Source of the DNA: JANYLB01 sp963837715
GTDB taxonomy: Bacteria > Actinomycetota > Acidimicrobiia > IMCC26256 > JANYLB01
Direction: 5' to 3'
DNA length: 64,000 nt
Assembly (NCBI GenBank): GCA_963837715.1
Contig: CAWIOF010000002.1
Coordinates: forward strand, 2,427,581 to 2,491,580
Made by a program: the position numbers and the translations under genes
The notes under the pieces: model-generated
What the model saw: the letters and a program-made list of their open reading frames with translations, nothing else
Database searches by the model: none
What the model was told of the DNA's origin: nothing
Shown here: piece by piece, positions 1 to 8,109 of the stretch
Layout: each line of letters starts with the position of its first letter
How positions within the stretch are numbered: the first letter of the stretch is position 1

Positions 1-4
1 GCGG

Positions 5-1330
5 ATGAAGGTCCTCCTGGTCTCGGCCTATGAGCTCGGCCATCAGCCGCTGTCGGTCGCCGGGCCGGCCGGCACGCTGCACGCTCGCGGGCACGACGTC
101 CGCGTCCTCGACCTGGCCGTGCAGGCGTGGGATCCGACGCTCGACGACTGGGCCGACCGCGTCGCGATCGCCACGCCGATGCACACCGCGACCCGCATCG
201 CCCATGAGCTCGCGCCGATGATCCACCGCCCCCTCGCCTGTTACGGCCTCTACGCCGACATGTGCGACGACATCGGCACCGTGATCGGGGGTCGGGAGCC
301 ACTCTCCGGTCTGGTCCGTTGGATCGAGGACGACGCGACCGCGACCATCGCGGCGCCACCGAGCCGCCCCGCCCGCGACCTGCTTCCCGGTCTCGACGCG
401 TACACGCGCCTCGAGATCGCCGGTGAGCTCCGCCTCGTGGGATCGGTGGAAGCGTCGACCGGCTGCTCCCACCGCTGCCGGCACTGCCCCGTCCCTGTCG
501 TCCACGACGGTCGGATCCAGATCGTCGACGTCGAGTCCGTGCTCGCCGACGTGCAGCAGCAGGTCGACCAGGGTGCCCGTCACGTGTCGTTCGTCGATCC
601 CGACTTCTTCAACGGTGTGCACCACGCCCGACGAGTCGCGCGTGCGCTCCACCACACCTTCCCCGACGTGACGTTCGACTGCACGGTCAAGGTCGAGCAC
701 GTCCTGCGCCACGAGTCGGTCTGGGCCGAGATGGCGGCGGCGGGTTGCCTGTTCGTGGTGTCGGCCTTCGAGAGCGTGAACGACTCGCTGCTCGAACGAC
801 TCGACAAGCATCACACCGCAGCCGACGCGGCGCGTGCGGTGACGTTCCTGCGGAGCCACGGCATCGAGGTACGTCCGTCGTGGATGCCGTTCACGCCGTG
901 GACGACCTTCGCCGACGTCCAGGCGATCGTCGAGTTCGTCGCGGCCAACGATCTCGTGGCGAGCGTCGACCCCGTCCAGTACACGATCCGACTCCTGCTC
1001 CCGCGGGGGTCGCTCCTGCTCGCGCAGCTCCCCCCGCTGCCGTGGGACGCCGAACGGCTCTCCTACAGCTGGACGTCGGACCTCGACCCGCTCCAGCAGT
1101 CGCTCGCCGCGCTCGTCGAATCGGCCGACGGCGAACCGATCGGGTCGACCTACCAGCGGATTCGCGAGGCGGTCGACCTCCCGGCGGTCACGATCACCGC
1201 CGACGAAGGTCGACCTCGCCTCACTGAATCCTGGTTCTGTTGCGCCGAGCCGACCGAGGGTCAGCTCAGCATGACGACCGCCCCGACGACTACGCCTGCT
1301 TCGCCAGCGCCGAGCAGCACGTCTCCGTGA
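5..1330 (+). CDS. B12-binding/radical SAM protein with CCAEP tail
   Basis: The protein has 441 residues. Residues 1-100 resemble a cobalamin-binding Rossmann domain, opening with KVLLVSAYELGHQPLS. A radical SAM cluster motif C-x3-C-x2-C follows at about residue 154 (TGCSHRCRHCP), so it should bind a [4Fe-4S] cluster and cleave SAM. Near the C terminus is WFCCAEP, the signature of the CUAEP/CCAEP-tail radical SAM family; here both positions are ordinary cysteines, so this is the non-selenocysteine version. The substrate of the family is not known to me. The last ~20 residues after CCAEP are low-complexity and overlap the 3' end of the opposite-strand glutamine synthetase gene. The start is an ATG at the window edge, so its ribosome binding site cannot be judged. 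Confidence 0.85.
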   Translation: MKVLLVSAYELGHQPLSVAGPAGTLHARGHDVRVLDLAVQAWDPTLDDWADRVAIATPMHTATRIAHELAPMIHRPLACYGLYADMCDDIGTVIGGREPLSGLVRWIEDDATATIAAPPSRPARDLLPGLDAYTRLEIAGELRLVGSVEASTGCSHRCRHCPVPVVHDGRIQIVDVESVLADVQQQVDQGARHVSFVDPDFFNGVHHARRVARALHHTFPDVTFDCTVKVEHVLRHESVWAEMAAAGCLFVVSAFESVNDSLLERLDKHHTAADAARAVTFLRSHGIEVRPSWMPFTPWTTFADVQAIVEFVAANDLVASVDPVQYTIRLLLPRGSLLLAQLPPLPWDAERLSYSWTSDLDPLQQSLAALVESADGEPIGSTYQRIREAVDLPAVTITADEGRPRLTESWFCCAEPTEGQLSMTTAPTTTPASPAPSSTSP

Positions 1331-2297
1331 TGAGCCGCGACACCACATAGGGGTCGATGTTGGCGTTCGGGCGCCGGTCCTCGATCCAGCCCTTCTTCGC
1401 CTTCTCCACCGCCCATGGGATGCGGATCGAAGCGCCGCGGTCGGAGGCGCCCCAGCTGAACTCGCTGTGGTGCGCAGTCTCGTGCTCGCCGGTGAGCCGG
1501 TCCTCGATGCCGATGCCGTAGTTGGTGATGTGCTCCTCGACGTTCTCGCCGAGTGCCTCACAAGCCGTGACGATCGCGTCCCAGCCCTCGCGCATCGCCT
1601 TGGTCGAGAAGTTCGTGTGCGCGCCGGCCCCGTTCCAGTCGCCCCGGATCGGCTTCGGGTCGAGGGTCGCACGCGTCTCGAAGTCCTCGGCAATGCGGTA
1701 GAGCAGCCAGCGGGCAACCCACAGCTGGTCGCCGATGGCGGGCGGGGCGAGGATCCCGACCTGGAACTCCCACTGCCCCATCATCACCTCGGCGTTGGTG
1801 CCCTCGATCGCGAGGCCGGCGTCCATGCAGGCCTGTGTGTGCGCCTCGACGATCGGGCGCCCGACGATCTCGGGTGAGCCGACGCCGCAGTAGTACGGGC
1901 CCTGAGGCGCGGGGAAACCGCTCTGGGGCCAGCCCAGGGGGTAGCCGTCCTTCAGGAAGGTGTACTCCTGCTCGATGCCGAAGACCGGCTCCTGGTCGGC
2001 GTACTTCTCCGCCACCGCCACGCACGCAGCACGCGTGTTGGTCGGGTGCGGCGTGAAGTCGGTGAGCTGCACCTCGCAGAGGACGAGGACGTTCTGACCA
2101 CCCCGGATCGGGTCCGGGCACTCGAACACCGGCTGCAGGACGCAGTCGGAGTTGCTCCCGGGCGCCTGGTTGGTGCTCGAGCCGTCGAAACCCCAGATCC
2201 CGGGCTCCTCCCCGTCCTTGAGGATCTTCGTCTTGTTGCGCATCAACGGTGTCGGCTTCGTGCCGTCGATCCAGATGTACTCGGCCTGGTAACTCAC
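1290..2297 (-). CDS. glnII: Glutamine synthetase type II (GSII)
   Basis: This 335-residue enzyme matches the short eukaryote-like GSII family and should make glutamine from glutamate, ammonia and ATP in the cytosol. Visible family motifs include WIDGT, GFDGSST, EQEYTFL, the ATP/glutamate-binding stretch GDWNGAGAHTNFST, and RIPWAVEKAKKGWIEDRRPN near the C terminus. I chose the GTG start before SYQAEYIWIDGT because AAGGAG lies 7 nt upstream; extending to 2435 would add about 46 non-homologous residues. The gene faces a possible GlnR-type site and a 12-bp tandem repeat. GSII normally acts alongside a GSI and is often induced by nitrogen limitation. Confidence 0.93.
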   Translation of the reverse strand: MSYQAEYIWIDGTKPTPLMRNKTKILKDGEEPGIWGFDGSSTNQAPGSNSDCVLQPVFECPDPIRGGQNVLVLCEVQLTDFTPHPTNTRAACVAVAEKYADQEPVFGIEQEYTFLKDGYPLGWPQSGFPAPQGPYYCGVGSPEIVGRPIVEAHTQACMDAGLAIEGTNAEVMMGQWEFQVGILAPPAIGDQLWVARWLLYRIAEDFETRATLDPKPIRGDWNGAGAHTNFSTKAMREGWDAIVTACEALGENVEEHITNYGIGIEDRLTGEHETAHHSEFSWGASDRGASIRIPWAVEKAKKGWIEDRRPNANIDPYVVSRLITETCCSALAKQA

Positions 2298-2373
2298 CCG
2301 TTCACTCCTTCGTCTTCGCGGCGTTGGGGCTGGTCCGGACGGAGCAGCGCATCCCGCAGACTCCCAATGCCCG

Positions 2374-2400
2374 GTTTCCCGTTCTTTGCCTGAACGTAAC
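2374..2400 (-). promoter_or_regulatory. Possible GlnR-type nitrogen-control site upstream of glnII
   Basis: Read on the minus strand, this stretch has GTTAC, then six bases, GCAAA, six bases, GAAAC. The 11-bp spacing fits the actinobacterial GlnR arrangement of GTnAC and GAAAC half-sites, although the middle element is a poor match. It lies 77-103 bp upstream of the glnII start, where such a site would be expected. This is a motif resemblance only. Confidence 0.3.
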
Positions 2401-2443
2401 GGCTGTGTGAACCCAACCTGGCAACGGGGCCGCACCCAGTCTC

Positions 2444-2527
2444 GGGGTCACGGGCGGGGTCACCCATGGGGTCACCCGCGGGGTCACCCGCGGGGTCACC
2501 CGTGGGGTCACCGGTGGGGTCACCGGT
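2444..2527. repeat. Seven-copy 12-bp tandem repeat
   Basis: Seven consecutive 12-bp units begin GGGGTCAC and differ only in the last four bases, such as CCGC, CCGT and CGGT. They fill the space between the divergent glnII gene and the ribbon-helix-helix gene. Each unit carries a GGTCAC core at the same phase. The array may be a set of protein-binding sites or simply a slippage-prone microsatellite. Confidence 0.9.
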
Positions 2528-2563
2528 GAGGCAGAGCCGAGACTGTCCCAGGCACTCGATACC

Positions 2564-3016
2564 GTGCGCGCCGTGGGAACCAGAGCGGAGATCAAGCTGA
2601 GGGTCGGCCCGGCGCTGCTCGCAGCCGTCCGCGCCCGGGCGGCGGAGCAGGGCCTCTCGCTGAACAGCTTCGTCGCGCAGATCCTGGCGTCGGCCGTCGG
2701 GACCGGGCCCTTCGAGCCGGCACCCGGGGATCCGGGCGGCTCCGATCCCTCTCGGGCCGACGCCGACACCGGGTGGGTCGAGCCCCTACCGGCCGAACTC
2801 GGATACCTCCGGAGCGCCTACCAGGGCGCGCACTGGGGGACGATGGATGCGATCGAGCTCTTCCTGATCACCGACGAGCAGGTGCTGGCGTGGGATCGGG
2901 CTGGGCGGCCTCGTCCCCACCCGCATCCGGATCAGCATCCGCCGGACCCGGATCAGCCGGACCCGAATCAGCCGGATCCGAGTCAGTCAGACCCGAAGCC
3001 ACCGCGACCGGGGTGA
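2564..3016 (+). CDS. Small ribbon-helix-helix-like protein with proline-rich tail
   Basis: This predicted 150-residue protein begins with about 40 residues resembling an Arc/HicB-type ribbon-helix-helix domain (EIKLRVGPALLAAVRARA, then SLNSFVAQIL). A middle part without recognisable domain contains GYLRSAYQGAHWG. The last ~35 residues are a P/D/Q-rich repeat built from DQPDPNQPDP-like units. No toxin gene is adjacent, so a toxin-antitoxin role is not supported. The tail overlaps the antisense 3' end of the MMPL gene by about 150 bp, and that protein also ends in a low-complexity tail, so one of the two ends may be wrong. The start is a GTG. Confidence 0.55.
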   Translation: MRAVGTRAEIKLRVGPALLAAVRARAAEQGLSLNSFVAQILASAVGTGPFEPAPGDPGGSDPSRADADTGWVEPLPAELGYLRSAYQGAHWGTMDAIELFLITDEQVLAWDRAGRPRPHPHPDQHPPDPDQPDPNQPDPSQSDPKPPRPG

Positions 3017-5177
3017 CCGGGGCGTCGACGTCGAGGTGGGGCACGATGCGGTCGAGCCACTTCGGGAACCACCAGTTGGCGGGGCCGAGGAGCTCCATCG
3101 TCGCCGGCACCAGGATCAGACGCACGACCGTCGCGTCGACCGCGACCGCCACTGCGAGTCCGAGGCCCAGCATCTTGACCACCGGCTGGTCACTCGCCAC
3201 GAACGACAGGAACACCGAGATCATGATCAGCGCGGCCGACGAGATCACCCGGGCAGTCGACGCGACTCCGGTGGCCACGCTCTCGCGGTTGTCGCCCGTG
3301 CGGAGAAACTCCTCGCGGATCCTCGAGAGCAGGAACACCTCGTAGTCCATCGAGAGGCCGAACAGGATCGCGAACATGATGAGCGGCACGAACGCGGCGA
3401 TCGGCACCGCGGCCTCGAGCCCGAGCAGGCTGCGCCCCCATCCCCACTGGAACACGGCGACGAGCACGCCGTAGGCCGCGCCGATCGACAGCAGGTTCAT
3501 CACCGCCGCCTTGAGCGGCACGAGGATCGATCGGAACACGATCAGCAGGAGGACGAACGCGCCCAGCACGACGAAACCGATGCAGAGCAGCAGGCGGGAG
3601 TTGATGCGGTCGGTGAGGTCGATGAGCTCGGCGGTCTGGCCGCCGACGTGCACCGCGCCCGCGATCGTCGTCCCTGCGGTCGCGGCGGGGATGAGGTCGT
3701 CGCGCAGTGTCCGGACGAGCGCCTGGGTCGAGTCGGCATTCGGTGCGCCCTTCGGCTGCACGATGACGACGGCTGCGTCGAACTGCTGGTTCGGGATCGG
3801 TCCGGTCACCTCGGCGACACCGGGCTGCTTCTCGATGCGGGCCACGAGTGCCTCGACGGCCGTCAGGTCCGAGCTCTCGTTGGTGGCCGACGGCGCAGGC
3901 AGGCTCACCGTGAGGAGCAGTGGTCCGTTCGCACCGGCTCCGAAGCCGTCGGCGATCGCGTCGTACGCCTGCCGTTGGGTCACGTTCTTGGGGTCGTTGC
4001 CGTCGTCGGCGAACCCGAGCTGCATCCGGATCGCGGGTGCGGCGAGCACGAGCAGGATCACCAGCGACGTCACGAGGAAGATCCACGGACGCTTCGCGAT
4101 CTCGCGGGCCCAGTCGCGCCAGAACCGGCCTCCTGCGGTGTCGCGCGGCTTGATCCGCTTCCCGACCACCGCGATGACCGCCGGCAGGAGGGTGAGTGCG
4201 GCGACCACCATCACGAGCACGAAGAGCGATGCCGACAGGCCCAGCATCGACACGTACGGCACGCCCGCGAGCGTCAGTCCGAGGAGCGCGATGCACACCG
4301 TGACCCCGGCGAAGAGCACCGCCGAGCCCGAGGTCGCGATCGCGCCCGAGATGGCGGGCCCGATCTCGAGTCCGTCGGCGCGGTTCTGGCGGAACCGGGT
4401 GACGATGAAGAGCGAGTAGTCGATCCCGACTCCGAGGCCGATCATCGCGCCGAGGATGGGAGCGATGGTCCCGACGGTGAACACCCCGGCGAACAGGTGG
4501 AGCAGGCCCGTCGCGGCGCCCACCCCGAGGATCGCGATCACCAGCGGCAGGAGCGCGGCGATGACCGATCCGAACGAGAGGATCATGATCACGAGGGCAA
4601 CGACGAGGCCGATCTCGTCGGAGTGGCTCGACGCCCCCGACTGCTGATCGAGCAGGTCGACGACCGGGCCCCCGTACGCAACGAGCACGTCGGTGGAGCG
4701 GGCGCTCGCGGTCGCCGCCTCGAGATCGTCGAACGCGTCCTTCGGGATGTCGGAGATCTGCACCGAGTAGGTGACGGTGAGCAGCGCGGTCGATCCGTTG
4801 GTCGAGACCTGTGGCTTCGAGACCGAGGCGACGTCGGGCAGCTTGGCGATCGCGGCGGCAGCATCGCCGGCGACCGTTGCCGGGAGCGCGCCGCTGCGGG
4901 ACGCGAACACGACGCGCGCGGTCGGGAGGTTCTGCTCGGGGAACCGCTTCGCGAGGATGTCGACTGCCTGCTGCGAATCGGTGCCGGGAATCGCGAACGT
5001 GTCGCGGAGCTGGCCGCCGGCGACCGTCGACCCGATGCCGATCGCGAGCACGACGAGGACCCAGGCCCCGAGCACCCACCACTTGCGGCGCGCCGCGCCG
5101 CGGCCGAGCCGGCCGAGCAGGCTCAGCCGTTCTGTTGCACCGCCAGCAGATTCAGGGCTGACCCGGCCGTGTACCAC
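2868..5177 (-). CDS. MMPL/RND-family membrane transporter
   Basis: The 769-residue protein has the two-fold MMPL layout: one N-terminal membrane helix (WWVLGAWVLVVLAIGIG), a large external loop, a block of membrane helices with the conserved GVGIDYSLFIVTRFR motif near residue 250, a second loop, and a second block containing GLSMDYEVFLLSRIREE. Such proteins export lipids or hydrophobic compounds using the proton gradient; the substrate cannot be read here. The GTG start overlaps the end of the aconitase gene by 55 bp and has GAGGAG 8 nt upstream, so translation is probably coupled. The C-terminal ~40 residues are a D/P/A-rich tail. Confidence 0.85.
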   Translation of the reverse strand: MVHGRVSPESAGGATERLSLLGRLGRGAARRKWWVLGAWVLVVLAIGIGSTVAGGQLRDTFAIPGTDSQQAVDILAKRFPEQNLPTARVVFASRSGALPATVAGDAAAAIAKLPDVASVSKPQVSTNGSTALLTVTYSVQISDIPKDAFDDLEAATASARSTDVLVAYGGPVVDLLDQQSGASSHSDEIGLVVALVIMILSFGSVIAALLPLVIAILGVGAATGLLHLFAGVFTVGTIAPILGAMIGLGVGIDYSLFIVTRFRQNRADGLEIGPAISGAIATSGSAVLFAGVTVCIALLGLTLAGVPYVSMLGLSASLFVLVMVVAALTLLPAVIAVVGKRIKPRDTAGGRFWRDWAREIAKRPWIFLVTSLVILLVLAAPAIRMQLGFADDGNDPKNVTQRQAYDAIADGFGAGANGPLLLTVSLPAPSATNESSDLTAVEALVARIEKQPGVAEVTGPIPNQQFDAAVVIVQPKGAPNADSTQALVRTLRDDLIPAATAGTTIAGAVHVGGQTAELIDLTDRINSRLLLCIGFVVLGAFVLLLIVFRSILVPLKAAVMNLLSIGAAYGVLVAVFQWGWGRSLLGLEAAVPIAAFVPLIMFAILFGLSMDYEVFLLSRIREEFLRTGDNRESVATGVASTARVISSAALIMISVFLSFVASDQPVVKMLGLGLAVAVAVDATVVRLILVPATMELLGPANWWFPKWLDRIVPHLDVDAPVTPVAVASGLTDSDPADSGPADPGPADADPDAGGDEAAQPDPTPAPARR

Positions 5178-7375
5178 GCGATGTGCTCCTCGGACATGGT
5201 GTGGGTGGTGACAATCTCGTCCGTCGAGCCATCGGCGTGGTGGAGGAGGACCTTGACCGGGTTCCCGGGGGCCAGGTCGGCCAGACCGACGATGTCGATC
5301 GTGTCGTCGACCAGGATCCGCTCGTAATCGTCGGGGTTCGCGAAGGTGAGGGCCAGCACACCCTGCTTCTTCAGGTTCGCCTCGTGGATCCGGGCGAACG
5401 ACCGGACGATGATCGCTCGAGCCCCCATGTAGCGGGGTTCCATCGCCGCGTGCTCACGCGACGAACCCTCGCCGTAGTTCTCGTCGCCGATGGCGACCCA
5501 CTCGATCCCCGCCTCCTTGTATCGCTTGGCGAGATCGGGCAGCGGCACGATCGTACCGTCGCGGACGTCGACGCCCTGGCCCGACTCCGACAACGCGAAC
5601 GCGTTGTTCGCGGCGATGAAGAGGTTGCCGGAGATGTTCGTGAGGTGGCCGCGGTACTTCAGCCACGGACCCGCGGGCGAGATGTGGTCGGTGGTGCACT
5701 TGCCCGTCGCCTTGAGCAGGACGGTGAGACCGGTCACGTCGTCGCCGTCCCACGCAGCGAACGGCTCGAGCAGCTCCAGACGGTCGGACCCGGGCTTCAC
5801 CACCACGGTCACCGCGTCGGGATCGTCGGACGGAGCCTGGAATCCCGACTCGCCGGGGTCGAACCCCTTCGCCGGGAGCTCGTCGGCCGACGGGGCCTCG
5901 AGGCCGTCGCGGAAGTCGACGTCGAGACGGCCGGTGAGCGCGAACCCGACGACCGTCTCGGGGGAACCGATGAACGACAACGTCTCCGCGTTGCCGTCGT
6001 TGCGGCGCGGGAAGTTGCGGTTGAAGGAGCTGACGATCGTGTTGCGCTCCCCCATCTCGATGTCGTCGCGCTTCCACTGCCCGATGCACGGACCGCACGC
6101 GTTGGCGAGCACGGTCGCACCGATCGCCTCGAGGTCGGCGAGGTAGCCGTCGCGCTCGATGGTGGCACGCACCTGCTCGGAACCGGGCGTGATCAGCAGA
6201 GGCGACACGACCCGACGGCCGGCGGCCGTCGCCTGGCGGGCGACGTGCGCGGCGCGACCGATGTCCTCGTACGACGAGTTCGTGCACGATCCGACGAGTG
6301 CGTACGAGATCTCGGCCGGGTACCCCTCGGCGGCGACCGCGGCCTTCACCTCGGAGATCGGACGATCGAGGTCGGGAGTGTGCGGACCCACGAGGTGCGG
6401 CTCGAGCTCGTCGAGGTTCACGTCGATGACCCGGTCGTAGAAGCTCTCGGGGTCGGCGTCGATCTCGGGGTCGTTGCGGAGCCACTCGGAGTTGGCGTCG
6501 GCGAGATCTGCGAGCGCCTCCCGACCGGTGGCCTTCAGGTAGGCCGCGGCCCGCGCGTCGTAGGGGAAGAGCGAGCAGGTCGCGCCGATCTCGGCGCCCA
6601 TGTTGCAGATCGTGGCCTTGCCGGTCGTCGAGATCGTTGCCGCACCCGGACCGAAGTACTCGACGATCGCGCCGGTTCCGCCCTTGACCGTGAGGATTCC
6701 GGCCACCTTGAGGATGACGTCCTTCGCCGACGCCCAACCCGACAGCGAACCGGTGAGACGGACACCGATCAGCTTCGGGACCCGGGTGTTGAACGGCCAG
6801 CCGGCCATGACGTCGACGGCGTCGGCGCCGCCGACACCGATGGCGACCATGCCGAGACCACCGGCATTGGGCGTGTGGCTGTCGGTGCCGACCATCATCC
6901 CGCCGGGGAACGCGTACTGCTCGAGTACGACCTGGTGGATGATGCCCGAGCCCGGCTTCCAGAACCCGAGCCCGTACTTCGCCGACACCGTGCTGAGGAA
7001 GTCGTAGACCTCGGAGTTGGTGTCGAGCGCGGCCGCGAGGTCGATCTCGGCGCCGATGCGGGCCTGGATGAGGTGGTCGCAGTGCACGGTGCTCGGCACC
7101 GCGACGCGCGGGAGGCGGGCGAGCATGAACTGGAGGAGCGCCATCTGCGCCGTCGCGTCCTGCATCGCGACGCGGTCGGGCCGGTAGTCGGCGTAGGTGA
7201 CGCCGCGCTCCAGACCGATGGTGAACGGATCGTCGGCGTGGGAGAACAACACCTTCTCGGCGAACGTGACCGGTCGACCGAGCCGACGGCGCGCTTCGCG
7301 CACCGCCTGTGGGTACCGGGCATACGCCTGCTCGACGAGCGCGATGGGCGTGGTGGGGCCGACGGGCTCAGCCAT
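5123..7375 (-). CDS. acn: Aconitate hydratase, mitochondrial type
   Basis: This 750-residue aconitase interconverts citrate and isocitrate in the TCA cycle. Iron-sulfur ligands lie in GSCTNSSYEDI and NACGPCIGQW, and TDSHTPNAGGLG and GVGGADAVDVMAG are classic substrate-domain motifs. Its length and motifs fit the mitochondrial-type aconitase better than the ~900-residue AcnA common in actinobacteria. The start is well supported: GGAGG lies a few bases before the ATG. The gene overlaps the end of the upstream GntR gene by 8 bp and is probably co-transcribed with it, so carbon-source control is likely. Confidence 0.93.
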   Translation of the reverse strand: MAEPVGPTTPIALVEQAYARYPQAVREARRRLGRPVTFAEKVLFSHADDPFTIGLERGVTYADYRPDRVAMQDATAQMALLQFMLARLPRVAVPSTVHCDHLIQARIGAEIDLAAALDTNSEVYDFLSTVSAKYGLGFWKPGSGIIHQVVLEQYAFPGGMMVGTDSHTPNAGGLGMVAIGVGGADAVDVMAGWPFNTRVPKLIGVRLTGSLSGWASAKDVILKVAGILTVKGGTGAIVEYFGPGAATISTTGKATICNMGAEIGATCSLFPYDARAAAYLKATGREALADLADANSEWLRNDPEIDADPESFYDRVIDVNLDELEPHLVGPHTPDLDRPISEVKAAVAAEGYPAEISYALVGSCTNSSYEDIGRAAHVARQATAAGRRVVSPLLITPGSEQVRATIERDGYLADLEAIGATVLANACGPCIGQWKRDDIEMGERNTIVSSFNRNFPRRNDGNAETLSFIGSPETVVGFALTGRLDVDFRDGLEAPSADELPAKGFDPGESGFQAPSDDPDAVTVVVKPGSDRLELLEPFAAWDGDDVTGLTVLLKATGKCTTDHISPAGPWLKYRGHLTNISGNLFIAANNAFALSESGQGVDVRDGTIVPLPDLAKRYKEAGIEWVAIGDENYGEGSSREHAAMEPRYMGARAIIVRSFARIHEANLKKQGVLALTFANPDDYERILVDDTIDIVGLADLAPGNPVKVLLHHADGSTDEIVTTHTMSEEHIAWYTAGSALNLLAVQQNG

Positions 7376-8087
7376 GATTTCCTCCGGGGGAGAACTCGAC
7401 TTCGAGTGCGGTCAGATGGGCGGCGTACCGGTGCTGCGAGACCATGACCGCAGTGCCGTCGCGATCGCCTGTTCCCCGATCGTAGGTGACCCTTTGACAG
7501 GCGAGCAGCGGCGAACCGACCGGGACCCCGAGACGGCTCGCCTCGAGTCCCTCGGCGGCGACCGCGGTGATGGTCTGGGTGATGCGCCCCGGTTCGACGC
7601 CATGGAGCGGGAGCAGGTCGGTGAAGGTCGACTGCTCGACGTCGGCGCGGCTCAGGTGCTCGCCGAGCGCGGCCGGCACCCAGACGGTCACGAGCGCGAA
7701 GGGCTCACCGTCGGCGAGGTTCAGTCGGGTGACGCGCAGGGTCTCGGCGTCGGCCTCGAGGCCGAGGACCTTCGCCACGTCACCCGGGGCGGTCTCGAAC
7801 GCGAACTCCAGCACCCGGCGCGACGGCGAGGCGCCGGCGGCCTCGAGCGCGGCCTCGAGGGTGGTGATGCGGCCGAGGGGCTGACGGATCGGGTCCATGG
7901 CCACGAACCAGCCGGCACCGCGGCGACTGTGGACCAGTCCTTCGCTGCGCAACACCTCGAGCGCCCGCCGGACGGTGACCCTGCTCACCCCGAACTCGGC
8001 CCCGAGGGCGGCCTCGCTCGGGAGCGCGCCGCTCTCGCCGTCGGCGATGCGATGCCGGAGGGTCTCGGCCAGGTCGAGGTAGCGCAC
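7368..8087 (-). CDS. GntR/HutC-family transcriptional regulator
   Basis: The 239-residue protein has an N-terminal winged helix-turn-helix (LPSEAALGAEFGVSRVTVRR) and a UTRA-type effector domain over the remaining ~160 residues, as in the HutC subfamily. Such regulators bind small metabolites and repress adjacent operons. It sits between a TauE-type exporter gene and aconitase, joined to both by a 10-bp gap and an 8-bp overlap, so it may control the whole minus-strand run. A direct repeat that could be its operator lies immediately upstream. The start is a GTG; no strong ribosome binding site is visible, which suggests translational coupling. Confidence 0.85.
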   Translation of the reverse strand: MRYLDLAETLRHRIADGESGALPSEAALGAEFGVSRVTVRRALEVLRSEGLVHSRRGAGWFVAMDPIRQPLGRITTLEAALEAAGASPSRRVLEFAFETAPGDVAKVLGLEADAETLRVTRLNLADGEPFALVTVWVPAALGEHLSRADVEQSTFTDLLPLHGVEPGRITQTITAVAAEGLEASRLGVPVGSPLLACQRVTYDRGTGDRDGTAVMVSQHRYAAHLTALEVEFSPGGNHG

Positions 8088-8088
8088 G

Positions 8089-8109
8089 ACTTGTATGTTA
8101 CTTGTCTAG
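8089..8109 (-). promoter_or_regulatory. Candidate GntR autoregulatory operator
   Basis: The minus strand contains ACAAGT twice, separated by five bases, just ahead of the GntR start. The neighbouring CTAGACAAGT resembles half of known HutC/DasR-type operators with a CTAGAC core. The site overlaps the stop codon of the exporter gene. Confidence 0.35.

Noticed and set aside
1230..1260. A selenocysteine codon in the CCAEP tail
   Set aside because: Both cysteine codons are TGT/TGC and no in-frame TGA or following SECIS-like stem is needed.
2444..2527. Iterons of a replication origin or a CRISPR array
   Set aside because: There is no replication initiator or cas gene nearby, and the 12-bp units have no spacers.
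3036..7447. Very long plus-strand frames opposite the MMPL and aconitase genes (750 or more codons)
   Set aside because: They are rich in R, H, D and E with no domains and lie antisense to clearly homologous genes. This is the usual mirror effect in high-GC DNA.
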